Positions 15,021-22,781 of a DNA stretch of 22,781 nt are shown here, piece by piece; within the stretch, counting starts at the first letter, position 1, and each line of letters starts with the position of its first letter. Made by a program: the position numbers and the translations under genes. The stretch is from NCBI GenBank assembly GCA_003232015.1, contig QIKU01000230.1, forward strand, positions 1-22,781. The letters run 5' to 3'. This stretch comes from Gammaproteobacteria bacterium (lineage in GTDB: Bacteria > Pseudomonadota > Gammaproteobacteria > UBA6429). The notes beneath the pieces were generated by a model that saw nothing but the letters and a program-made list of their open reading frames with translations, had not been told where the DNA came from and did no database searches.

Positions 15021-15956
15021 TTATTTAGATGAAGACCTGCTACTTTTTTTACTACGAGGATGCGCCTTATCATAGACCTCGGCAAGATGCTGAAAATCTA
15101 AATGCGTATAAATTTGCGTGGTTGAAATATCACTGTGACCAAGTAATTCCTGTACTGCGCGCAAGTCACCACTGGATTCAAGAATATGGCTGGCAAAAGA
15201 ATGGCGCAGCATATGTGGGTGTACATGCACATCGATGCCTTGCTTAACCGCCCACTCACTCATGCGTTTTTGAATGGTGCGCGGTGATATACGTTTACCC
15301 TGTTTGCCTAAAAATAGTGCCTGCTTTGAATATTTCATTTTTACTAATTCATCCCGGCACAGTAACCACGCACTCAATGCCTGTTGCGCCTGCTTACCAA
15401 CTGGCACGTCACGTTGCTTACCGCCTTTACCCATAACACGTACATAACTTGCGGTTGATTTATAATCGCTAATATCCAGTTGCACTAGTTCGGATAAACG
15501 TAACCCGGATGAATAAAATAATTCGAGTATTGCTTTGTCTCTTATGGCAAAAATATTGCCTTCGGTTGGAATTTGCATTAAACGACAGGTTTGATCCACA
15601 TCCAGAACGTTGGGTAGCTGTCGACCCGAGCGAGGTGCAGAAATCCCGGTGGCTGGGTTATTTTTTATAATGCTTAGTTTTAATAAGTAATTAAAAAAAG
15701 AACGGATGGATGACAAGTTTCGCTGCAAGCTCGCAGGAGCCAACCCCTGTTGGTGACGCTTGCTAATGTAATGACGTATATGCGCCGCTAAAACATCATT
15801 CCAGTCATTTATTTCTGAGGGATATTTTTGATTGCAATACTTAAAAAAAACTGACAGGTCGCGCTGATAATTTGAAAGCGTGTGTCTGGATAAGCGGCGT
15901 TGGTATTGCAGTTCGTTAAGATAATCTTTAATTTGCTCTCGTTCGAGAAGCGCCAT
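15021..15956 (-). CDS. xerC: Tyrosine recombinase XerC
   Basis: This 311-residue tyrosine recombinase has all catalytic residues: R153 (SGLRLSE), K177 (MGKGGK), H248 and R251 (HMLRH), H274 (LGHSDI) and nucleophile Y283 (TQIYTH). The N-terminal SAM-like core-binding domain is complete. XerC works with XerD at dif, under FtsK control, to resolve chromosome dimers. XerC rather than XerD is assigned from its place behind the DUF484 gene in the dapF-DUF484-xerC order known from Gammaproteobacteria. Its ATG directly follows the DUF484 stop codon, so the two are translationally coupled. The C-terminal tail (KAHPRSKKSSRSSSK) is Ser/Lys-rich and somewhat extended. The haloacid dehalogenase gene yigB that follows xerC in E. 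coli is not present here; a REP-like element and the sigma operon follow instead. Confidence 0.94.
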   Translation of the reverse strand: MALLEREQIKDYLNELQYQRRLSRHTLSNYQRDLSVFFKYCNQKYPSEINDWNDVLAAHIRHYISKRHQQGLAPASLQRNLSSIRSFFNYLLKLSIIKNNPATGISAPRSGRQLPNVLDVDQTCRLMQIPTEGNIFAIRDKAILELFYSSGLRLSELVQLDISDYKSTASYVRVMGKGGKQRDVPVGKQAQQALSAWLLCRDELVKMKYSKQALFLGKQGKRISPRTIQKRMSEWAVKQGIDVHVHPHMLRHSFASHILESSGDLRAVQELLGHSDISTTQIYTHLDFQHLAEVYDKAHPRSKKSSRSSSK

Positions 15957-16673
15957 TTAAATAGACCGAGCAATGTGCTTTTCAATAACCCGGGTTAACA
16001 CTCTGCTTAAATGACTCAAAAACAAGGTGCCCATATCTGCACGGAATCGGTCTTTATCGGTACTGCCAATCGCAAGTAAACCGATGCAGTCGCTTTTGTC
16101 ATCCTTTATTAAAGGTATTAAAGCGGCTGAGCAAATTTTTTCATAGTCGTCATTAAACAACTGCTCTAGTTGGTCCATGGGCAGGCGACCACAAACCGGG
16201 GTGCGATTTTCAATTACTTTATCAAAAACTTCCAGATTGTAATGATCCCGGCTTGCTGATTCGGGGAGCTGCTGCTGAGAAACCGGAAAACCTTTTAAAA
16301 CACGTATCGAGACACGATGTGCATCAAAATCTTTTACCAGCCGCTGCTGAATAAAATCGATAACCTGACCAAACGACTGGGTATCGAGTAACGCTAGAAT
16401 AAGTGTATTAAAGCGTTGGCTGAGTTGTTCATTTTTTTCTGCAACATTAATCAGAGCATGCAGTTTTGCGCGTGCATCGTCTTTTTGCTCACGTAAAATG
16501 GACACCTGCCGCTCAATTAAAGAAACTGCGCTACCACTTTCATGCACTAACATCATATCGGCTAATAAATTCTGATGCTGTTCAAAAAAATCAGGATGGT
16601 CACGCAAGTACTGAACAATATCGTGCTCGGTGGTTTTATCTTGCTTCGGTAATGGTTTCTTTTGAACGGCCAT
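15957..16673 (-). CDS. DUF484 family protein
   Basis: This 238-residue protein belongs to the DUF484 family, regularly found between dapF and xerC in Gammaproteobacteria. The N-terminal half starts with DIVQYLRDHPDFFEQHQNLLADM, characteristic of the family, followed by a coiled-coil-like helix (about 56-85). The C-terminal half is GAF-like (IDFIQQRLVKDFDAHRVSIRVLKG ... AALIPLIKDDKSDCIGLLAIGSTD). Its function is unknown. It lies 58 bp after dapF, with AGGA about 11 bp before the ATG, and is coupled to xerC with no intervening base. A TATAAA-containing stretch in the 58-bp gap could be an internal promoter. Confidence 0.9.
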   Translation of the reverse strand: MAVQKKPLPKQDKTTEHDIVQYLRDHPDFFEQHQNLLADMMLVHESGSAVSLIERQVSILREQKDDARAKLHALINVAEKNEQLSQRFNTLILALLDTQSFGQVIDFIQQRLVKDFDAHRVSIRVLKGFPVSQQQLPESASRDHYNLEVFDKVIENRTPVCGRLPMDQLEQLFNDDYEKICSAALIPLIKDDKSDCIGLLAIGSTDKDRFRADMGTLFLSHLSRVLTRVIEKHIARSI

Positions 16674-16731
16674 CGATATGCGTTTCCTAACCTTTATAAT
16701 ATAGAGACTTTAATACAAAACGAATAAAAAG

Positions 16732-17571
16732 TCACAAGCTTATTTGTCCATCAAAAACCAATACGGCGTCGCCAATCAATAGCACATTCGCGTTTTCTTT
16801 GTGTTGAATCTGTAAAATGCCACCGGGAAGTTGCACCTGAACCTCGTCATCCAGTAACCCCCATTGTTGTGCAACCACAACGGCTGCGCAGGCACCCGTG
16901 CCACAGGCTTTCGTTTCACCGACACCACGCTCAAAAACGCGCAAGCGAATATTTTGTCGGTCAACAACTTGCACAAAACCGACATTAACCCGCTGCGGAA
17001 AAATAACATGTGACTCTAGCACTGAACCAATGCGATTGACCTCGGCAACATCCACCTCATTCACTAACAAAACAATATGCGGATTGCCCATTGAAACCGC
17101 GCCAAACTCAATCGTGTCCTGATTGACATTTAAACTGTATTTACCGTTATCAAGCCGCGTTAGCGTTTCTATGTTCATCGGTAATGCAGCTGGTGAAAAA
17201 TTGGGCACGCCCATATCCACAGTCACATTGTCTTTATCGTCTATATCAAGCTCAATAATGCCGCATTGCGTTTCAACGCGAATTTTATTTTTATCGGTTA
17301 AGCCTTTGTCACGCACAAAACGTGCGAAGCAACGCGCACCATTGCCGCATTGCTCGACTTCACCACCATCTGAATTAAAAATACGATAGCGAAAATCAAC
17401 ATTCATCTGTTCCGTTTTTTCAACCAGTAATAGCTGGTCACAACCAACACCAAAATGCCGGTCTGCAATCAATTTAATTTGCTCCACACTTAGGTTAATG
17501 GTTTGTGAAATAGCATCAATAACCACAAAGTCATTGCCAAGCCCATGCATTTTTGAAAATTGAATATTCAT
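16732..17571 (-). CDS. dapF: Diaminopimelate epimerase
   Basis: This enzyme converts LL-diaminopimelate to meso-diaminopimelate for lysine and peptidoglycan synthesis. It is 279 residues from the chosen ATG. Both catalytic cysteines are present, in QCGNGAR (C75) and ACGTGAC (C223), along with the N-terminal KMHGLGNDFVVID and the substrate-site GNPH and ERGVGET motifs. A GTG one codon upstream (17574) is also possible; neither has a clear Shine-Dalgarno, which fits coupling to lysA 29 bp upstream. Together with lysA it gives the last two steps from LL-DAP to lysine in one operon. Confidence 0.95.
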   Translation of the reverse strand: MNIQFSKMHGLGNDFVVIDAISQTINLSVEQIKLIADRHFGVGCDQLLLVEKTEQMNVDFRYRIFNSDGGEVEQCGNGARCFARFVRDKGLTDKNKIRVETQCGIIELDIDDKDNVTVDMGVPNFSPAALPMNIETLTRLDNGKYSLNVNQDTIEFGAVSMGNPHIVLLVNEVDVAEVNRIGSVLESHVIFPQRVNVGFVQVVDRQNIRLRVFERGVGETKACGTGACAAVVVAQQWGLLDDEVQVQLPGGILQIQHKENANVLLIGDAVLVFDGQISL

Positions 17572-17600
17572 CACATTCTATCGGTTAAATTTTATTACGA

Positions 17601-18866
17601 TTAGTCAGGCAAAATGCTTTCGCCTGCAAACAAGTCTGCTATTTTTTCACGCTGGCGGACGACATGCATTGTGTCGCCGTCCACTATTATTTCAGCCACA
17701 CGTTCACGGGTATTGTAATTTGAACTCATGGTAAAGCCATACGCACCGGACGAACGCACGGCCAGATAATCACCCGCTTTAATGCGCAAAGCCCGCTCTT
17801 TACCCAGGAAATCACCTGTTTCACAAACGGGGCCAACGACGTCATAAATCTGTTCTTCTGCGTCAGAGATTTCATTGATTGGTATAATTTTTTGCCATGC
17901 AGAATAAAGTGCCGGGCGCATCAAGTCATTCATTGCCGCATCCACAATTGCAAAATTTTTACCACCGCTTACATTCGCATCGGCCGCTTTAATATATTCA
18001 ACCTTGGTGACTAAAATACCAGCATTACCTGCAACAGCACGACCCGGCTCAATCAATAACTTAAATTGTCGGTCGCCCAGGACATCCGCAACGGCTTTGG
18101 CATAATCGGCAGGCAATGGCGGCTGCTCGTCATCGTACTGAATACCTAAACCACCGCCTAAATCAATGTGCTGTAAATTAATATTCTGCGCCTGCAAGCG
18201 ATCGACTAACGCCAGCACACGTTTTAGCGCATCAACAAAAGGCGATAGTTCGGTTAGCTGCGAACCAATATGGCAATCCACACCCTGCACATGAATGTTC
18301 GACAAGTTCGCCGCTTTTAAATAAACCATTTCGGCGTATTCAATGGCAATACCAAATTTATTATCTTTTAAACCAGTTGATATATAAGGGTGGGTTTTTG
18401 CATCCACATCGGGGTTAACCCGCAGTGATACCGGCGCCTGAATATTTAACTGTTTTGCTACCGAGTTTAAAGTGATTAACTCCGCTTCCGATTCGACGTT
18501 AAAACAGTAAATACCAACTTCTAAAGCGCGCTGCATTTCATCGGCGCGCTTGCCCACGCCCGAAAAAACCACTTTTTTCGGGTCGCCGCCCGCGGCAAGA
18601 ACTCGCTCAAGTTCCCCCATCGAGACAATATCAAAACCCGAGCCTAATCGTGCTAGTATATTTAAAACGCCTAAATTTGAATTCGCCTTAACCGCGTAAC
18701 AAACTAAATGCTCATGACCTTCAAGGGCGTCATCAAAAGCCTGCCAGTGGCGCTCGAAAGTGGCACGTGAATAGATATAACAGGGCGAGCCATGCTCGCT
18801 GACAATATCACTAACTGCAATATCTTCAGCAAAAAGCTGCCCATTTTTATATTGAAAATAATCCAT
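17601..18866 (-). CDS. lysA: Diaminopimelate decarboxylase
   Basis: This is a 421-residue PLP enzyme of the alanine-racemase fold that decarboxylates meso-diaminopimelate to lysine. The PLP lysine is K60 in CYAVKANSN. Other signatures are CHIGSQ, the phosphate-binding GGGLGI, EPGRAVAGNAG, DAAMNDLMRPALY and the catalytic-site GPVCETGDFLG near the C-terminus. Length and domain order are normal for LysA. It starts 8 bp after lptM and is followed by dapF, so lysine synthesis is coupled to supply of meso-DAP. No regulatory leader is visible inside the operon. Confidence 0.95.
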   Translation of the reverse strand: MDYFQYKNGQLFAEDIAVSDIVSEHGSPCYIYSRATFERHWQAFDDALEGHEHLVCYAVKANSNLGVLNILARLGSGFDIVSMGELERVLAAGGDPKKVVFSGVGKRADEMQRALEVGIYCFNVESEAELITLNSVAKQLNIQAPVSLRVNPDVDAKTHPYISTGLKDNKFGIAIEYAEMVYLKAANLSNIHVQGVDCHIGSQLTELSPFVDALKRVLALVDRLQAQNINLQHIDLGGGLGIQYDDEQPPLPADYAKAVADVLGDRQFKLLIEPGRAVAGNAGILVTKVEYIKAADANVSGGKNFAIVDAAMNDLMRPALYSAWQKIIPINEISDAEEQIYDVVGPVCETGDFLGKERALRIKAGDYLAVRSSGAYGFTMSSNYNTRERVAEIIVDGDTMHVVRQREKIADLFAGESILPD

Positions 18867-18874
18867 ACTTAAAT

Positions 18875-19114
18875 CTACTTTATTAATTTCTGTTCAGCTT
18901 TACTTTTATCGCTGTCTTTTGCATCGGTAGTTTTTTCCACTGTGGCTTTATCTGCCGCTGCGGGTTTTGCTTCAATTTGTGGTGTTGCTGTAGGAATATA
19001 AAGTGGCCCTTTTTTCCCACAGGAAACCGTGAGCACCGCAATAAAAACCATTAATAAAATGGCCTGATAGCGGTGATTTAACCCTGCTTTCTTCTGTAAA
19101 ATTTTTGCCACCAT
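18875..19114 (-). CDS. lptM: LptM, LPS-assembly associated lipoprotein (YifL-like)
   Basis: This is a 79-residue lipoprotein with lipobox LTVSC (lipidated C32) followed directly by GKKGPLYIP, the conserved CGxKGPLYxP signature of LptM/YifL. In E. coli LptM binds the LptDE translocon and aids its oxidative maturation at the outer membrane. The tail after residue 45 is low-complexity Ala/Lys/Asp-rich. The N-terminal region before the hydrophobic helix is longer than usual (about 18 residues), so the start at 19114 is not certain, although no later ATG leaves a workable signal peptide. It leads the operon lptM-lysA-dapF-DUF484-xerC and is divergent from the sensor kinase gene, with 109 bp between them. 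Confidence 0.88.
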   Translation of the reverse strand: MVAKILQKKAGLNHRYQAILLMVFIAVLTVSCGKKGPLYIPTATPQIEAKPAAADKATVEKTTDAKDSDKSKAEQKLIK

Positions 19115-19223
19115 AATACTATGTTATCGCCGTACGTTAAAAATTGAAGTATACCGCGTCATTACTCAAATCACACACTTTAAAACCTTTTACCTGCCAA
19201 CAACAACCGCTAAACTAAACCCT

Positions 19224-21179
19224 ATGCGTATCCAGACCAATATCTTTTTGTGGGGTTTTTTAGCCTTTGTTCTGCCCTTAACTGCGCTGGCATTAATCGC
19301 TACTTACTACAGCCAGGCAAATTATTTAGAAGACACCCGCAAAAATGTAAGCCAGCATCTGGCTATGTTGTCGAGTGAAATTGAGCGTCGCCTGGCGGCC
19401 GACCGCGCCCTCACTTATGGCCTGGCACAGGCACCGGCTGTACGTGAGTTCTTAGTCACGCTCGATAATATCAGCCAGCAAAATATGGGGGGCAATTTTA
19501 ACAAGCAACTTGATGCCGTAAACCAGTTTTTTGAAGGTCTTCAGGCCATTATTCCCGGTACCTTTTTTATCCGAATTTTAGATAGCCAGGGCAATACCGT
19601 CGTTAAAGTCAGTAATAAGCTACGCAGCCAACCGGTTTATGATAGCCTGCAAGGTTTTTCCTATGTTGAACAGGAGCTCAATAACCCGATATTTATTACC
19701 CAATTACGTGAGTTGCCACAAGATGAAGTTAGCACCATGGTATTACCACATAACAAAGTACAATCGGCCTTGCTTAGCCATTTAAGTTTACTGGATAATG
19801 TCATTCCACTTTATCATCAAAACAAATGGGTGGGCGCTCTCAGCTTGACCCTTCTTGGCGAAGATCTTGATAAAATTTTAAACCATGCCATTCGACCATT
19901 TGATGGCTTGTTGCTTATTGCAGAAACCAACCCCGATATTAAAAGCCGAGATGGCCTGATTCTTTTTGATGACGCACAAAAACTCCGCTTTGCTCACGCC
20001 CGACCAGATGCAAAATATTTACAGAACACAGACGACAAACTATTATTTGATCAGATGCAACATAATGATACAAATATTCTTGCATCGACCGCAATGTCTG
20101 CAAAAACAAATACCACTTTATACTTTATGGAAATAACACCTTACCCCAGTCAATTTGTGAACTGGATTATGGCTCTTAGCATCTCTAACGAAAGGCTTAA
20201 CCAACCCTATGCTAAAATCCGTCTTACCATCTGGTCAGTCGCTGGCATTACTTTATTAATAGGCCTTATTCTGACACAAATCGGAGCAAGACGTGTTACC
20301 CGTGCCTTTTCAGACCTCATACTGAACTTTAGAAATTATGCACAGGGCGATTATAGCCAGATTGCACTTACCGAACACTGTGTTGATGAAATCAAAGATC
20401 TGGGTAAAGCCTTTAATGAAATGACCAAAACCCTGGATGTTGCACATAAGGAGCGCGATAAAGCGCAACAAATGATGTTGCAAAGTAGCAAGCTTGCCAG
20501 CATCGGACAAATGGCTGCAGGCATTGGCCATGAAATAAATAACCCCCTGAACAATATTTTGTCCTATGCCAAGCTCGCCATTCGCAATCTTAAAAACAAC
20601 CCAAAAATGACACAACAGGATACGCAAATCTTACTTTCAGATTTAGAATCTTTACGCGAAGAAACCCTACGCGCCTCCGATATTGTAAAGGGGATTATGA
20701 ATTTTGCTCGCCAGGTACCGCCACATTTTACCGAGTTTAATATTAAAGACTGGCTACAAAGCAGTATGGCGCTGGTGCAACAATCAGCAAGTGAAAAATT
20801 TATTCAACTTACTCTTGAATTTGATCCTGATTTAGCCGATCAACAACTAAAGGGTGATCGCAATCAACTACAGCAGGTACTGGTAAACCTGTTATTAAAT
20901 GCAATTTATGCTTCAAAGACAGACACCACTGTAGATATTCATGCTGAGATAATGGATACACAAATAATAATCTCAATTATTGATAATGGTGCAGGTATTA
21001 AAGACGAAAACCTGAATTTAATTTTCGACCCTTTCTTCAGCACCAGGCAACAGGGGCATGGCACCGGACTTGGCCTGTCGATTAGCCTTGGGATTATTCA
21101 GGATCATCAGGGCGAGCTGAAAATCAACAATCGAACAAATAAAAATGGCGTTATCGCCAAAATTATTTTACCGTTATAA
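19224..21179 (+). CDS. Membrane sensor histidine kinase (NtrB-like output)
   Basis: This 651-residue kinase has a first membrane helix (about 7-27), a periplasmic sensor region of roughly 305 residues that looks like a double-Cache fold (FFIRILDSQGNTVVKVSN, VIPLYHQNKWVGALSLTL), and a second helix (about 334-352). A HAMP linker (354-407) follows, then a DHp domain with phospho-acceptor H436 in GIGHEINNPLNNI, and a complete ATP domain (N-box NLLLNAI, DNGAGI, GTGLGLS). The H-box type resembles the HPK4 kinases that pair with NtrC-family regulators, and exactly such a regulator follows after 15 bp. The periplasmic ligand is unknown; C-C4 acids or sulfur compounds are possibilities, not evidence. 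No Shine-Dalgarno precedes the ATG. Confidence 0.9.
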   Translation: MRIQTNIFLWGFLAFVLPLTALALIATYYSQANYLEDTRKNVSQHLAMLSSEIERRLAADRALTYGLAQAPAVREFLVTLDNISQQNMGGNFNKQLDAVNQFFEGLQAIIPGTFFIRILDSQGNTVVKVSNKLRSQPVYDSLQGFSYVEQELNNPIFITQLRELPQDEVSTMVLPHNKVQSALLSHLSLLDNVIPLYHQNKWVGALSLTLLGEDLDKILNHAIRPFDGLLLIAETNPDIKSRDGLILFDDAQKLRFAHARPDAKYLQNTDDKLLFDQMQHNDTNILASTAMSAKTNTTLYFMEITPYPSQFVNWIMALSISNERLNQPYAKIRLTIWSVAGITLLIGLILTQIGARRVTRAFSDLILNFRNYAQGDYSQIALTEHCVDEIKDLGKAFNEMTKTLDVAHKERDKAQQMMLQSSKLASIGQMAAGIGHEINNPLNNILSYAKLAIRNLKNNPKMTQQDTQILLSDLESLREETLRASDIVKGIMNFARQVPPHFTEFNIKDWLQSSMALVQQSASEKFIQLTLEFDPDLADQQLKGDRNQLQQVLVNLLLNAIYASKTDTTVDIHAEIMDTQIIISIIDNGAGIKDENLNLIFDPFFSTRQQGHGTGLGLSISLGIIQDHQGELKINNRTNKNGVIAKIILPL

Positions 21180-21194
21180 TATAGACTTAAACTT

Positions 21195-22538
21195 ATGCCA
21201 ACTACCAGCCAACCCCATATTCTTTTTGTTGATGATGACCCGAAAACGGGAGAGCTCATGCAACGCTTTTGTGACGATGCTGAAATTAACTGCACTATTT
21301 TTCAGCAACCCACTGCGGCACTCAATGCTTTTAAAGCAGCAAGTAACATTGACTTAATTGTCAGCGACCTGCAAATGCCCGGCATGACCGGTATTGAACT
21401 GCTCACTGAAATTCGCAAACTTGATACAAATATTCCCTTTATTATTTTAACGGGCTACGCCAATGTTGATAACGCCATTGAGGCACTACGTTTAGGTGCC
21501 AGCGACTTTCTTAAAAAACCGTTTGATATGGATGAGTTATTATTACTTATTAATAAAACTCTGCAACATCGCGCGCTTGAAATTGAAAACACTTTATTAA
21601 AAAAACAACTAAAACAAACCCAAAACATAGAGGGTTTAATTGGCCAGTCTAAGTCAATGCATGACATTGTTAACGTCATAAAAAAAATAGCGGATATTCG
21701 CTGTCATGTCATTATTGAAGGAGAATCTGGAACCGGCAAAGAACTTGCCGCTCGCGCCATTCATGCTGAAAGTGATTTTGTCGACACGCCCTATGTTGTG
21801 ATCGACTGTGGCGCACTCACCGATACCTTGCTTGAAAGTGAATTATTCGGCCACGAAAAAGGTGCTTTTACCGGTGCCAGTAATACCAAACAAGGCTTAC
21901 TTGAAACAGCCAAAGGCGGCACGGTTTTCCTTGATGAAATCGGCAATATGTCCAGCGCAATGCAGGCAAAATTATTGCGCGTTATTCAGGAAAACCAGAT
22001 TGTTCATGTCGGCGGTTTAAAACCCATTAACATTGATGTGCGCTTTATTGTTGCAAGTAACCGGAACCTTGACGAACTGGTTCAGGCTGGCGAGTTTCGC
22101 CATGATCTTTATCATCGTTTAAATGTTATTAAATTTCGCATGCCCGGGTTACGACAGCGCAAAGATGACATCCCCGCTTTATTACAGTATTTTATTCAAC
22201 TTTATGCCGCCCGTTATCACCGCGATGTAACGGGATTTAACAGCGCCTCCATGCAACAACTCATCGACTACCCCTGGCCCGGCAATGTACGTGAATTACA
22301 GAATTTAGTTGAACGCCATATTGCACTGGCCGAACAGCCGCTTATGCAAGTACAAAACCTGGCGGAAACGAACACCGGCAAAGCGCTCGATAACGATCTC
22401 CCCGAACTGGATGAGCTGGAACGGCGCTATATCTTAAAGGTGTTGGCACATTTTAATAATAATAAAGAACAAACTGCACAAACCCTGGGCATTAACAGCT
22501 CGACGTTGTGGCGCAAGCTAAAGAGCTACCAGCAGTAA
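21195..22538 (+). CDS. Sigma-54-dependent response regulator (NtrC family)
   Basis: This 447-residue regulator has three parts. The receiver domain carries the acidic pocket DDD at 13-15 and the phosphorylation site D58 (VSDLQMPGMTG). The AAA+ domain has Walker A GESGTGKE (176-183), the sigma-54 contact loop GAFTGA (223-228) and Walker B TVFLDEIG. The C-terminal Fis-type helix-turn-helix is EQTAQTLGINSSTLWRKLKSY. It should form a hexamer on phosphorylation and drive RNA polymerase-sigma-54 open complex formation. Its partner kinase is the gene just upstream. The likely target is directly downstream: paired TGCAA sites and a -24/-12 promoter lie in the next 120 bp. I cannot name the specific subfamily. 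Confidence 0.93.
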   Translation: MPTTSQPHILFVDDDPKTGELMQRFCDDAEINCTIFQQPTAALNAFKAASNIDLIVSDLQMPGMTGIELLTEIRKLDTNIPFIILTGYANVDNAIEALRLGASDFLKKPFDMDELLLLINKTLQHRALEIENTLLKKQLKQTQNIEGLIGQSKSMHDIVNVIKKIADIRCHVIIEGESGTGKELAARAIHAESDFVDTPYVVIDCGALTDTLLESELFGHEKGAFTGASNTKQGLLETAKGGTVFLDEIGNMSSAMQAKLLRVIQENQIVHVGGLKPINIDVRFIVASNRNLDELVQAGEFRHDLYHRLNVIKFRMPGLRQRKDDIPALLQYFIQLYAARYHRDVTGFNSASMQQLIDYPWPGNVRELQNLVERHIALAEQPLMQVQNLAETNTGKALDNDLPELDELERRYILKVLAHFNNNKEQTAQTLGINSSTLWRKLKSYQQ

Positions 22539-22543
22539 AATCG

Positions 22544-22576
22544 TGCAAACTGCAATGATAATCATGCAATTTGCAA
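22544..22576. promoter_or_regulatory. Candidate enhancer sites for the adjacent NtrC-type regulator
   Basis: TGCAA occurs four times at 22544, 22551, 22565 and 22572, that is, two closely matching 13-bp units (TGCAAACTGCAAT and TGCAATTTGCAAT) exactly 21 bp apart, two helical turns. The outer TGCAAA (22544-22549) and TTTGCA (22570-22575) are inverted, and TGATAATCA (22556-22564) is a small central palindrome. The cluster is centred about 95 bp upstream of the -12 element, a typical enhancer distance for sigma-54 activators. There is no T-tract, which argues against a terminator. Binding by the adjacent regulator is inferred. Confidence 0.55.
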
Positions 22577-22640
22577 TACTTAACGCCACTAATTCCCTGC
22601 TGTATCTCACAACTAACTGATATTAAAGAAAATATTAATA

Positions 22641-22656
22641 TGGCCTAATCCCTGCA
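22641..22656 (+). promoter_or_regulatory. Sigma-54 (-24/-12) promoter
   Basis: TGGCCTAATCCCTGCA has the invariant GG (22642-22643) and GC (22654-22655) with exactly 10 bp between, and matches TGGC...TGCA of the consensus TGGCAC-N5-TTGCA. RNA would start near 22667, leaving a leader of about 25 bases before the ATG at 22692. Its position right after a sigma-54 activator gene supports the call. Confidence 0.72.
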
Positions 22657-22691
22657 ATAGATATAAGAAAACAACAACGAGGAAAATAATT

Positions 22692-22781
22692 ATGCAACGC
22701 AGAACCTTTTTAAAAGGCAGCCTGGCAAGCACAACCGTCGCAGTGGCGATAGGTGCAGGCTTATTAAGCCCGAGCGCTGTT
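22692..22781 (+). CDS. Tat-exported protein, truncated by window edge; possibly SoxY
   Basis: Only the first 30 codons are in the window. They encode a twin-arginine signal: QRRTFLKG, then a moderately hydrophobic stretch VAVAIGAGLLSPSAV. GAGGA at 22679-22683 is a good ribosome binding site 8 bp before the ATG. The combination RRTFLKGSLA plus GAGLL-S/T-P is what I recall of SoxY, the Tat-exported sulfur-carrier subunit of the thiosulfate-oxidising Sox complex. Other Tat substrates share parts of this pattern, so the name is tentative and no symbol is given. It is preceded by the sigma-54 promoter and the TGCAA repeats, and is probably the first gene of an operon controlled by the two-component system upstream. 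Confidence 0.8.
   Translation, partial: MQRRTFLKGSLASTTVAVAIGAGLLSPSAV

Noticed and set aside
22544..22576. Terminator after the response regulator gene
   Set aside because: The symmetry is imperfect, with a bulge and a mismatch, and no T-tract follows on either strand. The position and phasing fit enhancer sites better.

Overview
The window reads as chromosomal DNA of a gammaproteobacterium, quite possibly a sulfur oxidiser. The main reason is the conserved housekeeping order lptM-lysA-dapF-DUF484-xerC, typical of Gammaproteobacteria. A Tat-signal protein at the right edge resembles the start of SoxY, but only 30 residues are visible. No rRNA, tRNA, CRISPR array or intact insertion sequence was recognised.

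Layout. (1) 13-969: an unrecognised conserved-looking protein, possibly cut at its 5' end. (2) 987-3631, minus strand: a compact arsenic operon, arsR - GAPDH - arsJ. It encodes the two-step route in which arsenate is turned into 1-arseno-3-phosphoglycerate and exported. (3) 3746-4147: merR, divergent from arsR. (4) 4241-7117, minus: a large membrane PAS-GAF-GGDEF-EAL protein of cyclic di-GMP metabolism, lying between merR and its target genes. (5) 7528-8252: a recognisable MerR operator/promoter, then merT and merP, with no merA. (6) 8275-9858, minus: a membrane-anchored FMN glutamate-synthase-like protein. Across an intergenic region with inverted repeats it is divergent from a LOG-family protein (10064-11050) and a DUF1451 zinc-ribbon protein. 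(7) 11656-12909, minus: a TPR plus beta-barrel outer-membrane protein. (8) 13055-14704, minus: an ECF sigma factor, its membrane anti-sigma factor and a small exported acidic protein with a 12-bp coding tandem repeat, closed by a good intrinsic terminator. (9) 14717-15020: gene-poor DNA with a palindrome and a REP-like element. (10) 15021-19114, minus: the lptM-lysA-dapF-DUF484-xerC operon (lysine/peptidoglycan precursor synthesis, LPS assembly, chromosome dimer resolution). (11) 19224-22538: a sensor kinase and NtrC-type sigma-54 response regulator pair. (12) 22544-22781: paired TGCAA sites and a -24/-12 promoter in front of the truncated Tat-signal gene.

How it fits together. The left third is a metal(loid) resistance island with two regulators back to back (ArsR and MerR). 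MerR must act in trans on an operator about 3.4 kb away. The centre holds an envelope-stress style sigma/anti-sigma module with an unfamiliar secreted partner. The right end looks like a self-contained control circuit: a two-component system immediately next to a sigma-54 promoter with its own enhancer-like repeats, driving what may be a thiosulfate-oxidation operon. That last circuit and the ECF module are the best candidates for undescribed biology here.
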